DNA from: CAZDUZ01 sp964508755
GTDB taxonomy: Bacteria; Patescibacteriota; Dojkabacteria; SC72; JAFGCJ01
Length of the DNA: 8,732 bases
Assembly: GCA_964508755.1 (NCBI GenBank)
Contig: CAZDUZ010000036.1
Span: 1-8,732, forward strand
Direction: 5' to 3'
Shown here: in pieces, positions 1 through 6,297 of the stretch
Position numbering within the stretch: the stretch's first letter is position 1
Layout of the letters: every line of letters begins with the position of its first letter
The notes under the pieces: model-generated
Database searches by the model: none
The model's input: the letters and a program-made list of their open reading frames with translations, nothing else
What the model was told of the DNA's origin: nothing
Program-made: the position numbers and the translations under genes

Positions 1-9
1 CTCGCCCTT

Positions 10-1395
10 CTACTTTCCCACACTTTTAACTCTATCCTTAAATTCTTCATCGTCTTCCATTTTTTCCTCGACCCGACTGATAGCGTGCATGACCGTCGTA
101 TGATCTCCTCTATTGAGTTCTTTGGCAATTTGCTCCAGAGGGAGATCGAGTTCTTTTCTCAGCAAATACATGCATACCTGTCGAGGAGTGACCAAGTCTG
201 CTGTTCTTCGTTTTCCTCTAACATCTCGGACAGAGACACCAAATTCGTCACATACATTATGAATGATATCGCGTGGTGAAATTCGTTTACGTTTGCTTTC
301 GGGATCTATTTCAAGAATTTTCGCGATGTCTTTCTCGTCAGGAATTGCTCCTCCAAACTTCACATGGGTTCCAATTCTCAGAAGTGCCCCTTCAAGTTCA
401 CGGATATTGCTTTCGACCGATTTTGCAACGAAATCGAGGATATTGGCGGGAAGGATTATTCCCTTTTCTTCTGCTTTCTGCTGGATAATGGCGACTCTGA
501 GTTCATAGTCGGGTTCGCTGATATCGGCCACCATTCCGCCTTCAAATCGTGAGCGGAGACGGTCGGTAAGATTATCTATTTGTTTGGGTGGTCTGTCTGA
601 AATGAGGACAATCTGTTTTCCCGATTGATACAGTGTATTAAAGGTATGAAATAGTTCTTCCTGCGCTCGTTGCCATTCGGAGATAAATTGTATGTCGTCG
701 ATAATGAGCATATCGAGCCGTCGGTAGTTCTGCCGAAATTCTGGTGACTTCCCGTTTCTTATCGATTCGACCATTTCATTAAGGAATGTTTCACTCGAGC
801 AATAAAGGATCTTTTTATTTGGGTCTGCATTGAGGATCCGGTTACCGATCGCTTGCGAAAGGTGTGTTTTGCCTAATCCCACTCCACCCCAGATGAAAAG
901 CGGGTTGTACGAACGACCGGGCTTTTCGGCGACGGCTTCTGCTGCGGCGTGTGCAAGGCGGTTGGAGGAGCCGACAATAAACGTTTCAAAAATGTAGGTG
1001 GGATTGAGAAAGGCTTTGTTTTGAGCTTCTTCGTAGAGATTTTGATGGGTAAAGGGGATGTTAAAAATGGGGGCTTCGTCACTGGTAAAGGAATTTTGCT
1101 GGTACCTATCTATTGGTTGTTTTTCAGGTGCGGTCTGGCTGGTAATGATCGTAAAAATGATCTCAAGATTCTGGTTTGTCACTTTTTTAAGGATCATGCT
1201 GAGTAGTTTATGATGATTCGCGTCCAGCCATTCACGGGCAAATGCATTGGGACAACCGACGGTGGCGATGCCATCTTCTACGGTCACAAGAGAAGTATTT
1301 TTAAACCACGCATTAAAATTTTGAGGGGAAATGTAAAGCTGAACTTGTTCAAGGGCAATTTTCCACACTTCGTCCACGTTGAAAACGGGTTTCAT
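10..1395 (-). CDS. dnaA: Chromosomal replication initiator protein DnaA
   Basis: DnaA binds DnaA boxes at oriC as an ATP-dependent filament, melts the origin and loads the helicase; it also acts as a transcription factor. Numbered from the ATG at 1395 (461 residues): a domain I-like start with Trp11, a variable linker, and an AAA+ core with Walker A GGVGLGKT (170-177), Walker B LIIDD (230-234), box VII RLRSRF carrying the arginine finger (279-284) and sensor II NIRELEG (330-336). Domain IV has the basic loop RGKRRTADLVTPRQ (393-406) and the signature GDHTTVMHA (430-438). The frame is open to an ATG at 1440, adding 15 residues. I prefer 1395 because AAGGA lies just upstream (spacing only 3 nt) and because the family starts close to this Trp. 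Odd residues: SRFEGG where SRFEWG is usual, and ISDRPP where SSDRPP is usual. The stop is TAG. The promoter upstream contains a DnaA box. Identity is certain; the start is not. Confidence 0.97.
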   Translation of the reverse strand: MKPVFNVDEVWKIALEQVQLYISPQNFNAWFKNTSLVTVEDGIATVGCPNAFAREWLDANHHKLLSMILKKVTNQNLEIIFTIITSQTAPEKQPIDRYQQNSFTSDEAPIFNIPFTHQNLYEEAQNKAFLNPTYIFETFIVGSSNRLAHAAAEAVAEKPGRSYNPLFIWGGVGLGKTHLSQAIGNRILNADPNKKILYCSSETFLNEMVESIRNGKSPEFRQNYRRLDMLIIDDIQFISEWQRAQEELFHTFNTLYQSGKQIVLISDRPPKQIDNLTDRLRSRFEGGMVADISEPDYELRVAIIQQKAEEKGIILPANILDFVAKSVESNIRELEGALLRIGTHVKFGGAIPDEKDIAKILEIDPESKRKRISPRDIIHNVCDEFGVSVRDVRGKRRTADLVTPRQVCMYLLRKELDLPLEQIAKELNRGDHTTVMHAISRVEEKMEDDEEFKDRVKSVGK

Positions 1396-1510
1396 GAATC
1401 CTTCACGTGAGCTGTCGGCAAAGGTAGAGCTATCTGGCACGTACGGCGTAAAATCAACTGAACTGAGTATTCCTTTGGCAGTTTTTATGCCGGTTTAGAG
1501 GCGTAAAGGG

Positions 1511-1539
1511 AATATAGCACAATGTGGATAAGTGTTCAA
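1511..1539 (-). promoter_or_regulatory. Sigma70-type promoter of dnaA
   Basis: Read on the minus strand, TTGAAC (1539-1534) is followed by a 17-nt spacer and TATATT (1516-1511). This is a good match to the TTGACA-17-TATAAT consensus. Predicted transcription start is near 1504, giving a leader of about 60 nt to the ATG at 1440 or about 110 nt to the ATG at 1395. The spacer holds a perfect DnaA box. The position directly upstream of dnaA and the exact spacing make this the best-supported promoter in the window; the start site itself is inferred. Confidence 0.75.
1523..1531 (-). promoter_or_regulatory. DnaA box in the dnaA promoter
   Basis: The minus strand reads TTATCCACA, a perfect match to the consensus high-affinity DnaA box. 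It lies inside the 17-nt spacer between the -35 and -10 elements of the predicted dnaA promoter, so bound DnaA should block RNA polymerase. DnaA autorepression through such boxes is established in other bacteria; for this site it is inference. No second perfect box occurs in the window, so it reads as an operator rather than part of an origin cluster. Confidence 0.75.
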
Positions 1540-1563
1540 ACCTGAGGTAAAACTTTCAGGTTT
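1538..1563 (-). terminator. Hairpin after the unknown gene, possible terminator
   Basis: AAACCTGA and TCAGGTTT form a perfect 8-bp inverted repeat with a 10-nt loop. It begins 17 bp after the TAG stop of the minus-strand gene at 1581-2360, where a terminator would be expected. The run after the stem in the direction of transcription is TTTGAACACTT, a poor U-tract, so termination may be weak or factor-dependent. The last bases of the stem overlap the -35 element of the dnaA promoter, so readthrough into dnaA is possible. Confidence 0.45.
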
Positions 1564-1580
1564 CCTCATCTTTTGTCTGT

Positions 1581-2360
1581 CTACTTTGGTTTGACAAGTG
1601 CTTCTTGAACAGCGTTTGGGAAGGGTTCGTGCATCGGTGTGTTTGGGGAAATAATTCCAGCTTCTGTCGCTGAGGCCTTAGCTTTTTCCCAAGAAGCTGT
1701 AATGCGAATGAGATCTTCTCCTGAAAGATGCTGATTCCCTGTACCCTCCACCGTAACAATATGCCTTCTATATCCACGCAATGTTTTAGTTATATCAAAT
1801 CCTGCAGATACAGAAATATCCTGTTCTGTTACCACTGTTGCGGAATATCCGTGTTCAGTTTCAGATAAATCTGTACCAATTTTAGGTGGAACAATGTCAG
1901 GGTGATTTATAGGAATTACTGCATCCGATGTAATCACCTTTACTGTAATTTTACCCTCGGTTTTGAGTAAGACTACTTCTGCAATGCTTACGTCATTTTT
2001 GAAATTCTTATTTTCCATCATCGCATGAGATTCATTAACTGCTTTATCTGAGTGTACGACATTTGATGCGCCATCAATAGCTGTTCGCTCTGAGGAAACC
2101 CTTATGGCTGTACCATCTTCAAGGTATCCAAAGGTGGAAAACGAATGACAACGTTCTCTTGAAATTGGATATGAAGGGTTTCTTTCCGGGACTGAACCTG
2201 CAGTGCTTATAACTTGTCCTGGCTTAAGAGTTTCAAAATCAAGTGTGGTCGTTCCTGTTAGCGCGCTCATTGAAAATTGTAAAAAATTAACGTTACTTGT
2301 AATAGATTTAGCATAAGTGATTTGTTTCTGCAATTTGTCAGTTTTATAAAAGAATTTCAT
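1581..2360 (-). CDS. Hypothetical protein of unknown function between dnaA and rpmH
   Basis: I do not recognise this 259-residue protein. It is soluble in character: no signal peptide, no membrane segment, and many Thr, Ser, Val and Glu residues in alternating stretches suggesting a beta-rich fold (for example around residues 125-155), then a more helical Lys/Ala/Glu-rich stretch (about 228-240) and a Pro-rich C-terminus. One Cys lies near residue 71, in RERCHSF. The uninterrupted frame, normal codon use, fit between neighbours and a hairpin just after the stop support a real gene. Two starts are possible: ATG at 2360 (no clear SD) or ATG at 2270, which gives 229 residues and lies five bases after a TACAAT hexamer on the same strand. 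It runs in the same direction as dnaA. A lineage-specific gene or an insertion into the origin region are both possible. Confidence 0.75.
   Translation of the reverse strand: MKFFYKTDKLQKQITYAKSITSNVNFLQFSMSALTGTTTLDFETLKPGQVISTAGSVPERNPSYPISRERCHSFSTFGYLEDGTAIRVSSERTAIDGASNVVHSDKAVNESHAMMENKNFKNDVSIAEVVLLKTEGKITVKVITSDAVIPINHPDIVPPKIGTDLSETEHGYSATVVTEQDISVSAGFDITKTLRGYRRHIVTVEGTGNQHLSGEDLIRITASWEKAKASATEAGIISPNTPMHEPFPNAVQEALVKPK
2276..2281 (-). promoter_or_regulatory. -10-like hexamer before the alternative start at 2270
   Basis: The minus strand reads TACAAT at 2281-2276, then five bases (TTTCA) and the in-frame ATG at 2270. The same spacing is seen before the GTG at 4859. Transcription would begin at about the ATG, giving a leaderless mRNA and a 229-residue product. 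No good -35 element is visible at 16-18 nt, and the region is AT-rich, so chance is possible. Confidence 0.3.
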
Positions 2361-2407
2361 CTTTTGAAATTAATGTATGCATTACTTAAGAAAATATAGC
2401 TTTGTAC

Positions 2408-2437
2408 TTGTTTTCTTTTTCCTTCCTATGGTACACT
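2408..2437 (+). promoter_or_regulatory. Putative promoter of the rpmH operon
   Basis: TTGTTT (2408-2413), an 18-nt pyrimidine-rich spacer and TACACT (2432-2437) make a moderate promoter. The predicted transcription start near 2444 is only about 3 nt from the rpmH ATG, so the transcript would be nearly leaderless, in line with the absence of a Shine-Dalgarno sequence. It would drive the rpmH-rnpA gene group. Confidence 0.45.
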
Positions 2438-2446
2438 CCGCGCGTT

Positions 2447-2635
2447 ATGGCAACCAAACGAACCTGGCAACCAAAGAAGCAAAGAAGAATCAAAGTGCAT
2501 GGCTTCCGCTCACGCAATGAGTCAAAGACTGGCCGTCGTGTGCTTAAAAGTCGCCGTGCCAAAGGACGAAAACAGCTTACGGTTACTGACGAATTCCGCG
2601 TAAAGCTTAAAAAAGACACCTCTCGCAACAAATAA
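2447..2635 (+). CDS. rpmH: Large ribosomal subunit protein bL34
   Basis: Ribosomal protein L34 is a small, very basic component of the 50S subunit that contacts 23S rRNA. The 62-residue product has the full family core: KRTWQPKKQRRIKVHGFRSR (about residues 4-23), then GRRVLKSRRAKGRKQLTV (about 29-46). Bacterial L34 is usually 44-46 residues and ends at this LTV. Here about 16 more residues follow (TDEFRVKLKKDTSRNK), an acidic-then-basic tail. The ATG at 2447 is chosen because the family begins right at KRTW; an upstream in-frame start at 2402 would add a non-family hydrophobic leader. No SD is present. It heads the conserved rpmH-rnpA-yidD-yidC-jag order and ends 55 bp before rnpA. Confidence 0.95.
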   Translation: MATKRTWQPKKQRRIKVHGFRSRNESKTGRRVLKSRRAKGRKQLTVTDEFRVKLKKDTSRNK

Positions 2636-2690
2636 CGTTGCCGTTTGAGGTATATTCGAACTGCAGGCTCCTTCAATTAATATTGTCTGC

Positions 2691-3032
2691 ATGATAATGC
2701 CACGTTCTCTCCACCGGCTTTCACGAACACAAGATTTTAGTAAGGTATATTCGCGGGGTCTCTCAAAGAAAGGAACATACGGTAAACTCGTTTTATATCG
2801 AAGGAACGATGGTAATCCGTGGAGACTTGGTATTTCTGTGTCAGCAAAAGTTGGAGGTGCCGTTGAGAGAAATAAGGTAAAGCGACAGATTAGAGAGATA
2901 TTTCGAAAGAACTTCTCTCAGATACAGGAAAGTTTAGATATCGTCTATGTCGTGTGGAATATTGGAGCCACTTTTAGACAACGAGAGCAGGAAATCCTTC
3001 GTCTCTTATCGATGTTCGGCAAATTCTCCTAA
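2691..3032 (+). CDS. rnpA: Ribonuclease P protein component
   Basis: RnpA is the basic protein subunit of RNase P. It helps the catalytic RNA bind and cleave the 5' leader of pre-tRNA. The 113-residue product shows the family pattern: HRLSRTQDFSKVYSRG near the N-terminus (residues 8-23), the RLGISVSAKVGGAVERN strand region (45-61), and the signature RNKVKRQIREIFR (60-72), whose basic residues line the RNA-binding helix. Length is normal. ATG codons at 2691 and 2697 are both possible, and neither has an SD. The gene follows rpmH, as in most bacteria, and is probably cotranscribed with it. Confidence 0.95.
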   Translation: MIMPRSLHRLSRTQDFSKVYSRGLSKKGTYGKLVLYRRNDGNPWRLGISVSAKVGGAVERNKVKRQIREIFRKNFSQIQESLDIVYVVWNIGATFRQREQEILRLLSMFGKFS

Positions 3033-3044
3033 AACAGGTACAAT
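3015..3044 (+). promoter_or_regulatory. Putative internal promoter before yidD
   Basis: TTCGGC (3015-3020), an 18-nt spacer and TACAAT (3039-3044) overlap the end of rnpA. Predicted start is near 3051, about 26 nt before the chosen yidD ATG. The -10 is good and the -35 weak. It may give yidD-yidC-jag an extra transcript independent of rpmH. Confidence 0.35.
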
Positions 3045-3076
3045 AGAGGCATAGCTTATTGAATTTTTCTGCACAT

Positions 3077-3319
3077 ATGCTCAGGTATGTATTTATGGGA
3101 CTTATAAAAGTGTATCAGTTTTTCTTTTCCTTTGATCACGGGATTCCGGGAAAACTGTTCCCAAATTATCGCATCTGCAGATTTTATCCGAGCTGTTCTG
3201 AGTACTCGTACGAGGCACTGAAAAAATATGGCTCAATCAAAGGTACTTTCCTTGCTATGAAAAGAATTGTAAAATGCGGCCCATGGACGAAGTTTGGAAC
3301 AATGGATCCTGTTCCATAA
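3077..3319 (+). CDS. yidD: Membrane protein insertion efficiency factor YidD
   Basis: YidD is a small protein on the inner face of the cytoplasmic membrane that assists insertion of membrane proteins together with YidC. The product (80 residues from the ATG at 3077) has an N-terminal amphipathic helix (MLRYVFMGLIKVYQFFFS), then the family core CRFYPSCSEYSYEALKKYG with its conserved cysteines, the KGTFLAMKRIVKC segment, and a C-terminal DPVP. It departs from the usual form in two ways. There is a longer stretch between the helix and CRFYPSC (FDHGIPGKLFPNYRI, where the family has a short SPLLGP-like linker). The usual KCHPFHPGG is also replaced by KCGPWTKFG. The frame is open upstream to a TTG at 3059; ATG at 3095 is another option. 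I chose 3077 by matching the family N-terminus. No SD. It lies between rnpA and yidC, its normal place. Confidence 0.92.
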   Translation: MLRYVFMGLIKVYQFFFSFDHGIPGKLFPNYRICRFYPSCSEYSYEALKKYGSIKGTFLAMKRIVKCGPWTKFGTMDPVP

Positions 3320-3325
3320 TTAAGT

Positions 3326-3338
3326 AGCGTAACACGCT
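3326..3338 (+). terminator. Small hairpin between yidD and yidC
   Basis: AGCGT and ACGCT form a 5-bp stem with a 3-nt loop, followed by GTTCTATT, which is not a clean U-tract. It lies 7 bp after the yidD stop. It could attenuate transcription or protect an RNA end, but is too short to call a terminator with confidence. Confidence 0.2.
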
Positions 3339-3370
3339 GTTCTATTAATTGTATTTAGCTCTAAGAAATT

Positions 3371-4210
3371 ATGTTGGCAACACTGTGGAATACACTTTTT
3401 TATTACCCGATTATGAACGGGCTTTTGTTCCTCTATGGTTTATTTGGGGAAAATCTCGGTATTGCCATAATTGTGCTTACACTTATCCTGAGAATTATTC
3501 TTTTCCCATTGATGCGATCTCAGTATGAGTCGGCTAAAAAATTACGAAGCCTTCAGCCGATGATGGAAAAGTTAAAGAAGAAGTATGAGAGAAATCCACA
3601 AAAATTGCAGGAGGAGCAGGTCGCCCTTTACAGAAAAAGCGGTTATAACCCATTGGGTTGTCTCTTTTCAATTCTGCTTCCCTTCCCGTTCTTAATTGCT
3701 ATTTATCAAGCTATTACAGCCTTTTCTAAAGGGACCGATATTGTCGGTGTTTATCCAATTGTTGCAGATTTCCTTCACAATAATGGGAAAATTGTTATTG
3801 AAACGATGTTCTTCGGTTTAGATTTGTCTAAAGCTTTCCGTCCTGTTGCCCGTGAGTCCGGATATCTCTCACTTGAAGCCCTACCCTACCTCCTTATGGT
3901 AGTGCTTGTTGGTCTTTCACAGTTCTTTTCCACCAAATTTCAACAAAAACTTATGGGAGCTGATGAAGTGAAAAAGGAAGAAGATAAAAAAGATGAAAAG
4001 AAAAAGAATGGCAAGGATGATAAAGCGGGACAACCAGATATGAGTTCAATGATGAAAGACGTTAATAAATCTATGCAATACACATTTCCTGCGATAATTG
4101 CGTTTGCTGCAATCGACTTCCCCTCAGCGGTTTCACTGTACTGGATCATGCAATCTTGGATACCAGTACTATTGAATAATCTCTACGATAAATTTAAAAC
4201 AAAAAAATAA
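3371..4210 (+). CDS. yidC: Membrane protein insertase YidC/Oxa1 family
   Basis: YidC inserts and folds proteins in the cytoplasmic membrane, alone or with SecYEG. The 279-residue product is the short form without the large periplasmic domain of proteobacterial YidC. Visible parts: an N-terminal membrane segment (about 10-25), a first core segment with the groove arginine (R41 in LTLILRIILFPLM), a basic cytoplasmic coiled-coil hairpin (about 50-90), NPLGCLFSILLPFPFLIAIY (93-112), a segment at about 171-185, and the final FPAIIAFAAIDFPSAVSLYW (239-258). A very charged Lys/Asp/Glu stretch (about 197-220) lies in the cytoplasmic loop before the last segments. A proline (LLPFP) replaces the glutamine usual in this segment. 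No lipobox Cys is seen near the N-terminus. No SD; the stop is one base before jag. Confidence 0.95.
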   Translation: MLATLWNTLFYYPIMNGLLFLYGLFGENLGIAIIVLTLILRIILFPLMRSQYESAKKLRSLQPMMEKLKKKYERNPQKLQEEQVALYRKSGYNPLGCLFSILLPFPFLIAIYQAITAFSKGTDIVGVYPIVADFLHNNGKIVIETMFFGLDLSKAFRPVARESGYLSLEALPYLLMVVLVGLSQFFSTKFQQKLMGADEVKKEEDKKDEKKKNGKDDKAGQPDMSSMMKDVNKSMQYTFPAIIAFAAIDFPSAVSLYWIMQSWIPVLLNNLYDKFKTKK

Positions 4211-4211
4211 G

Positions 4212-4805
4212 ATGAAAGATTCCGACAGTTCAGCCTCCGCAAAAGTTGATAAAAAAGCTCTTTCTGAGACAGAGAAGCTCATGAAAGAACTAGTAGCGCT
4301 TTTTGAAATTGACGCTAAAGTGACCGTGTCGAAAGGCAGTTACGATAACAAAGATGGTGTAACAGAAGAATTTGTTGATGTAAAAATTGAGGGTGACGAT
4401 ATTGGGGTGTTAATTGGATATTTAGGGCGAAATCTTCGGTCCCTCCAGCGAATTGTGTCGATAATGCTTAATAAACGGCTCGATTCGAAAAGAGAAGAGT
4501 CAGCTTTTGTAAGGGTAGTACTTGATGTCTCAGGATATCGTGAAAAACGCAAAGAATCTCTCGAACAGCTCGCAGATCGGATTCGTGATGAAGTCCTTGC
4601 AAGTGGTACGTCGGTTGATATGCGTCCTATGACCTCGTACGAACGACGAGTTGTTCATACGCATCTCTTGTCTTACGGTGATGTTACTACCGAAAGTTTT
4701 GGCGAAGGTGATTCTCGGTATGTTCGTGTCTTCCCGCCAGGAGAAGGAGGAAAGTCCGATATTGCCGCAGATACACTGGCTATGCTCGAAGACGAGGTTC
4801 TATAG
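4212..4805 (+). CDS. jag: RNA-binding protein KhpB/Jag (KH and R3H domains)
   Basis: Jag (KhpB/EloR) is an RNA-binding protein that, in Gram-positive bacteria, affects cell elongation and division with its partner KhpA. The 197-residue product has a type II KH-like domain whose GxxG loop is seen in IGVLIGYLGRNLRSLQ (64-79), and a C-terminal R3H domain with SYERRVVHTHL (142-152) and TTESFGEGDSRYVRVFP (159-175). The N-terminal Jag_N domain found in Firmicutes is missing: only about 20 low-complexity residues precede the KH-like region. A helical linker rich in Lys/Glu/Arg joins the domains. The ATG follows the yidC TAA by one base, so translation is probably coupled; no separate SD is seen. The product and its place after yidC agree. 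Confidence 0.93.
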   Translation: MKDSDSSASAKVDKKALSETEKLMKELVALFEIDAKVTVSKGSYDNKDGVTEEFVDVKIEGDDIGVLIGYLGRNLRSLQRIVSIMLNKRLDSKREESAFVRVVLDVSGYREKRKESLEQLADRIRDEVLASGTSVDMRPMTSYERRVVHTHLLSYGDVTTESFGEGDSRYVRVFPPGEGGKSDIAADTLAMLEDEVL

Positions 4806-4847
4806 TTAGTAGAGTTACTTATTCGTGTAGTTACGGTTGGTTTCGAG

Positions 4848-4853
4848 TACAAT
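4848..4853 (+). promoter_or_regulatory. -10 element placed for a leaderless transcript of the O-antigen ligase gene
   Basis: TACAAT is followed by five bases (AAAGC) and the GTG start at 4859. With the usual -10 to +1 distance, transcription would start at or within a base of the GTG. No convincing -35 hexamer lies 16-18 nt upstream. The matching arrangement before the ATG at 2270 on the other strand supports a real pattern, but this is inference. Confidence 0.4.
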
Positions 4854-4858
4854 AAAGC

Positions 4859-6220
4859 GTGAGTATTCAGAAGCTATTTCGTTTAGGTATCGATTGGGCA
4901 CAAAAACACCACTTGGTGTTAGCTCTCTGTGCATTTCTTATATGTGTACCTTTCAATATCTTTCTTCATCTTGATGATACGTGGGCTTACCTTGATGGAA
5001 GGTATGTGAATTATCTGCATCTTGGTGTTCATCTTACTGATTTGGGGGCATTACTGTTGCTCTTTGTATGGACTTCCTCTTTAAAGTTGTGGAAAAGCAA
5101 TCGAATACGGGTAATCTTTCTGCTCCTTGGATTATTGATCGTTTGGCAAGCATTGTATTGGAGAGAAGTGTTAGTAATCGTTTCCGTATTGCGGATGGCT
5201 TTATACTTTGGGCTTACTGCGGTAATTTTCTATTCTCTTGGTCTTTCGCGTCTTGTTCGATTTGATCGAAGGGATTTGTTAATCCTTTTCGTGGTAATTG
5301 TCGCGCTTACTGTTATGCAAGTAGCAATTGGTGCAGGGCAATTTTTTTCGGGACATTCGTTAGGATTAGATTTTATTGGTGAATCGACCGTTGCTACTGG
5401 TGGTTCGACCGGCAGTTCAGTTTATCTTGCTGATGGATATCATCTTCGTGCGTATGGTACCTTTCCTCATCCAAACATGCTTGGTGGTTACTTATGTTTG
5501 ATGATCTTGTTGGTGTGGGTTCTTTCCGAAAAGCTTCGATTGCGGACGGTAACGGTTTTACCAATTGTTATGACTTTCGTTTTGGGAATCCTTATGACAT
5601 GGTCACGTACTTCCTTGCTAATTGGGGCTATAGTACTTGTCACTTGGCTTCTATCGAGTATCTATCGTAATCATCGGCATCTGCTCATTCCAGTCATAGC
5701 AACGCTATCTTTCATTACGATTCTTTCTTTTACTATTTTGGTGTCAAGTCATAACCAGACTATAGCTTCCTTTCGTGAAAGAATTATTAATCAAACGTCC
5801 CCAACTGATGTGAGTGTCATTGAACGGAAGGAATTAGCGGTGAACGCGATTATTGCCTGGAGAAAATCGCCTATTCTTGGGGTTGGAGTTGGAAATTCAC
5901 TGCCTGTGTTGATGGGATATCCTGTATACACGGAGGGTGGCGTTAGAGTTTTTCAACCACCTCACAATATCTTTATAATTGCTTTGTTGGAACTTGGAAT
6001 TGTTGGAGTAGTCTTTCTCTCGTTTTTCTTCCTAAAGTGCCTACATTCTTTTCGGTTGTCTGTAATAGCTTTTGTTGCTATTGTTTTTGTGTTGGTTGCG
6101 GGTATGCTTGATCACTATCTATGGACATTATCGCAAGGACTTGGGTTTTGGGCAATTTTGGTATTCGGAGTGGCTTTAATAGAACCGTATGTTGAAAGGA
6201 AACATTCTGTGCGTAGATAA
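4859..6220 (+). CDS. O-antigen ligase/polymerase family membrane protein (Wzy_C type)
   Basis: Proteins of this family (WaaL, Wzy, PglL-like, PF04932) move or join undecaprenyl-linked glycans on the outer face of the cytoplasmic membrane. The 453-residue product has about ten to twelve hydrophobic segments and a larger external loop (about 295-370) late in the protein, as in the family. Motifs seen: YGTFPHPNMLGGYL (199-212), TWSRTSLL (247-254) with the conserved arginine, SPILGVGVGN (337-346), and PPHNIFIIALLELGIVG (367-383), whose histidine is a usual catalytic-region residue, then LDHYLWTLSQG (417-427). The start is GTG, with TACAAT just upstream and no SD. Exact substrate (lipid A-core, protein, or polysaccharide chain) cannot be told from sequence. 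It is followed on the same strand by an MraY-like gene, so a surface-glycan role is likely. Confidence 0.85.
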   Translation: MSIQKLFRLGIDWAQKHHLVLALCAFLICVPFNIFLHLDDTWAYLDGRYVNYLHLGVHLTDLGALLLLFVWTSSLKLWKSNRIRVIFLLLGLLIVWQALYWREVLVIVSVLRMALYFGLTAVIFYSLGLSRLVRFDRRDLLILFVVIVALTVMQVAIGAGQFFSGHSLGLDFIGESTVATGGSTGSSVYLADGYHLRAYGTFPHPNMLGGYLCLMILLVWVLSEKLRLRTVTVLPIVMTFVLGILMTWSRTSLLIGAIVLVTWLLSSIYRNHRHLLIPVIATLSFITILSFTILVSSHNQTIASFRERIINQTSPTDVSVIERKELAVNAIIAWRKSPILGVGVGNSLPVLMGYPVYTEGGVRVFQPPHNIFIIALLELGIVGVVFLSFFFLKCLHSFRLSVIAFVAIVFVLVAGMLDHYLWTLSQGLGFWAILVFGVALIEPYVERKHSVRR

Positions 6221-6240
6221 TTGAGGTGTAATATATCTTG

Positions 6241-6269
6241 TTGCGCTCCGTTATGCACGGTATCATACT
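6241..6269 (+). promoter_or_regulatory. Weak putative promoter before the mraY-like gene
   Basis: TTGCGC (6241-6246), a 17-nt spacer and CATACT (6264-6269) lie in the 77-bp gap after the O-antigen ligase gene. Predicted start is near 6276, about 22 nt before the ATG at 6298. The match is moderate, and transcription could equally read through from the upstream gene. Confidence 0.3.
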
Positions 6270-6297
6270 CTGCCAACTCATTTAATTCTTGATTTTC

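Noticed and set aside
14..22. TTTCCCACA near the end of dnaA as a DnaA box
   Set aside because: Two mismatches from the consensus, inside coding sequence, and not part of a cluster.
873..1206. Open frames of 69-85 codons overlapping dnaA
   Set aside because: They lie in other frames of an unmistakable dnaA and show no family motif or start signal.
2386..2676. 96-codon minus-strand frame over rpmH
   Set aside because: It is the antisense shadow of rpmH; the plus-strand frame has the clear L34 pattern.
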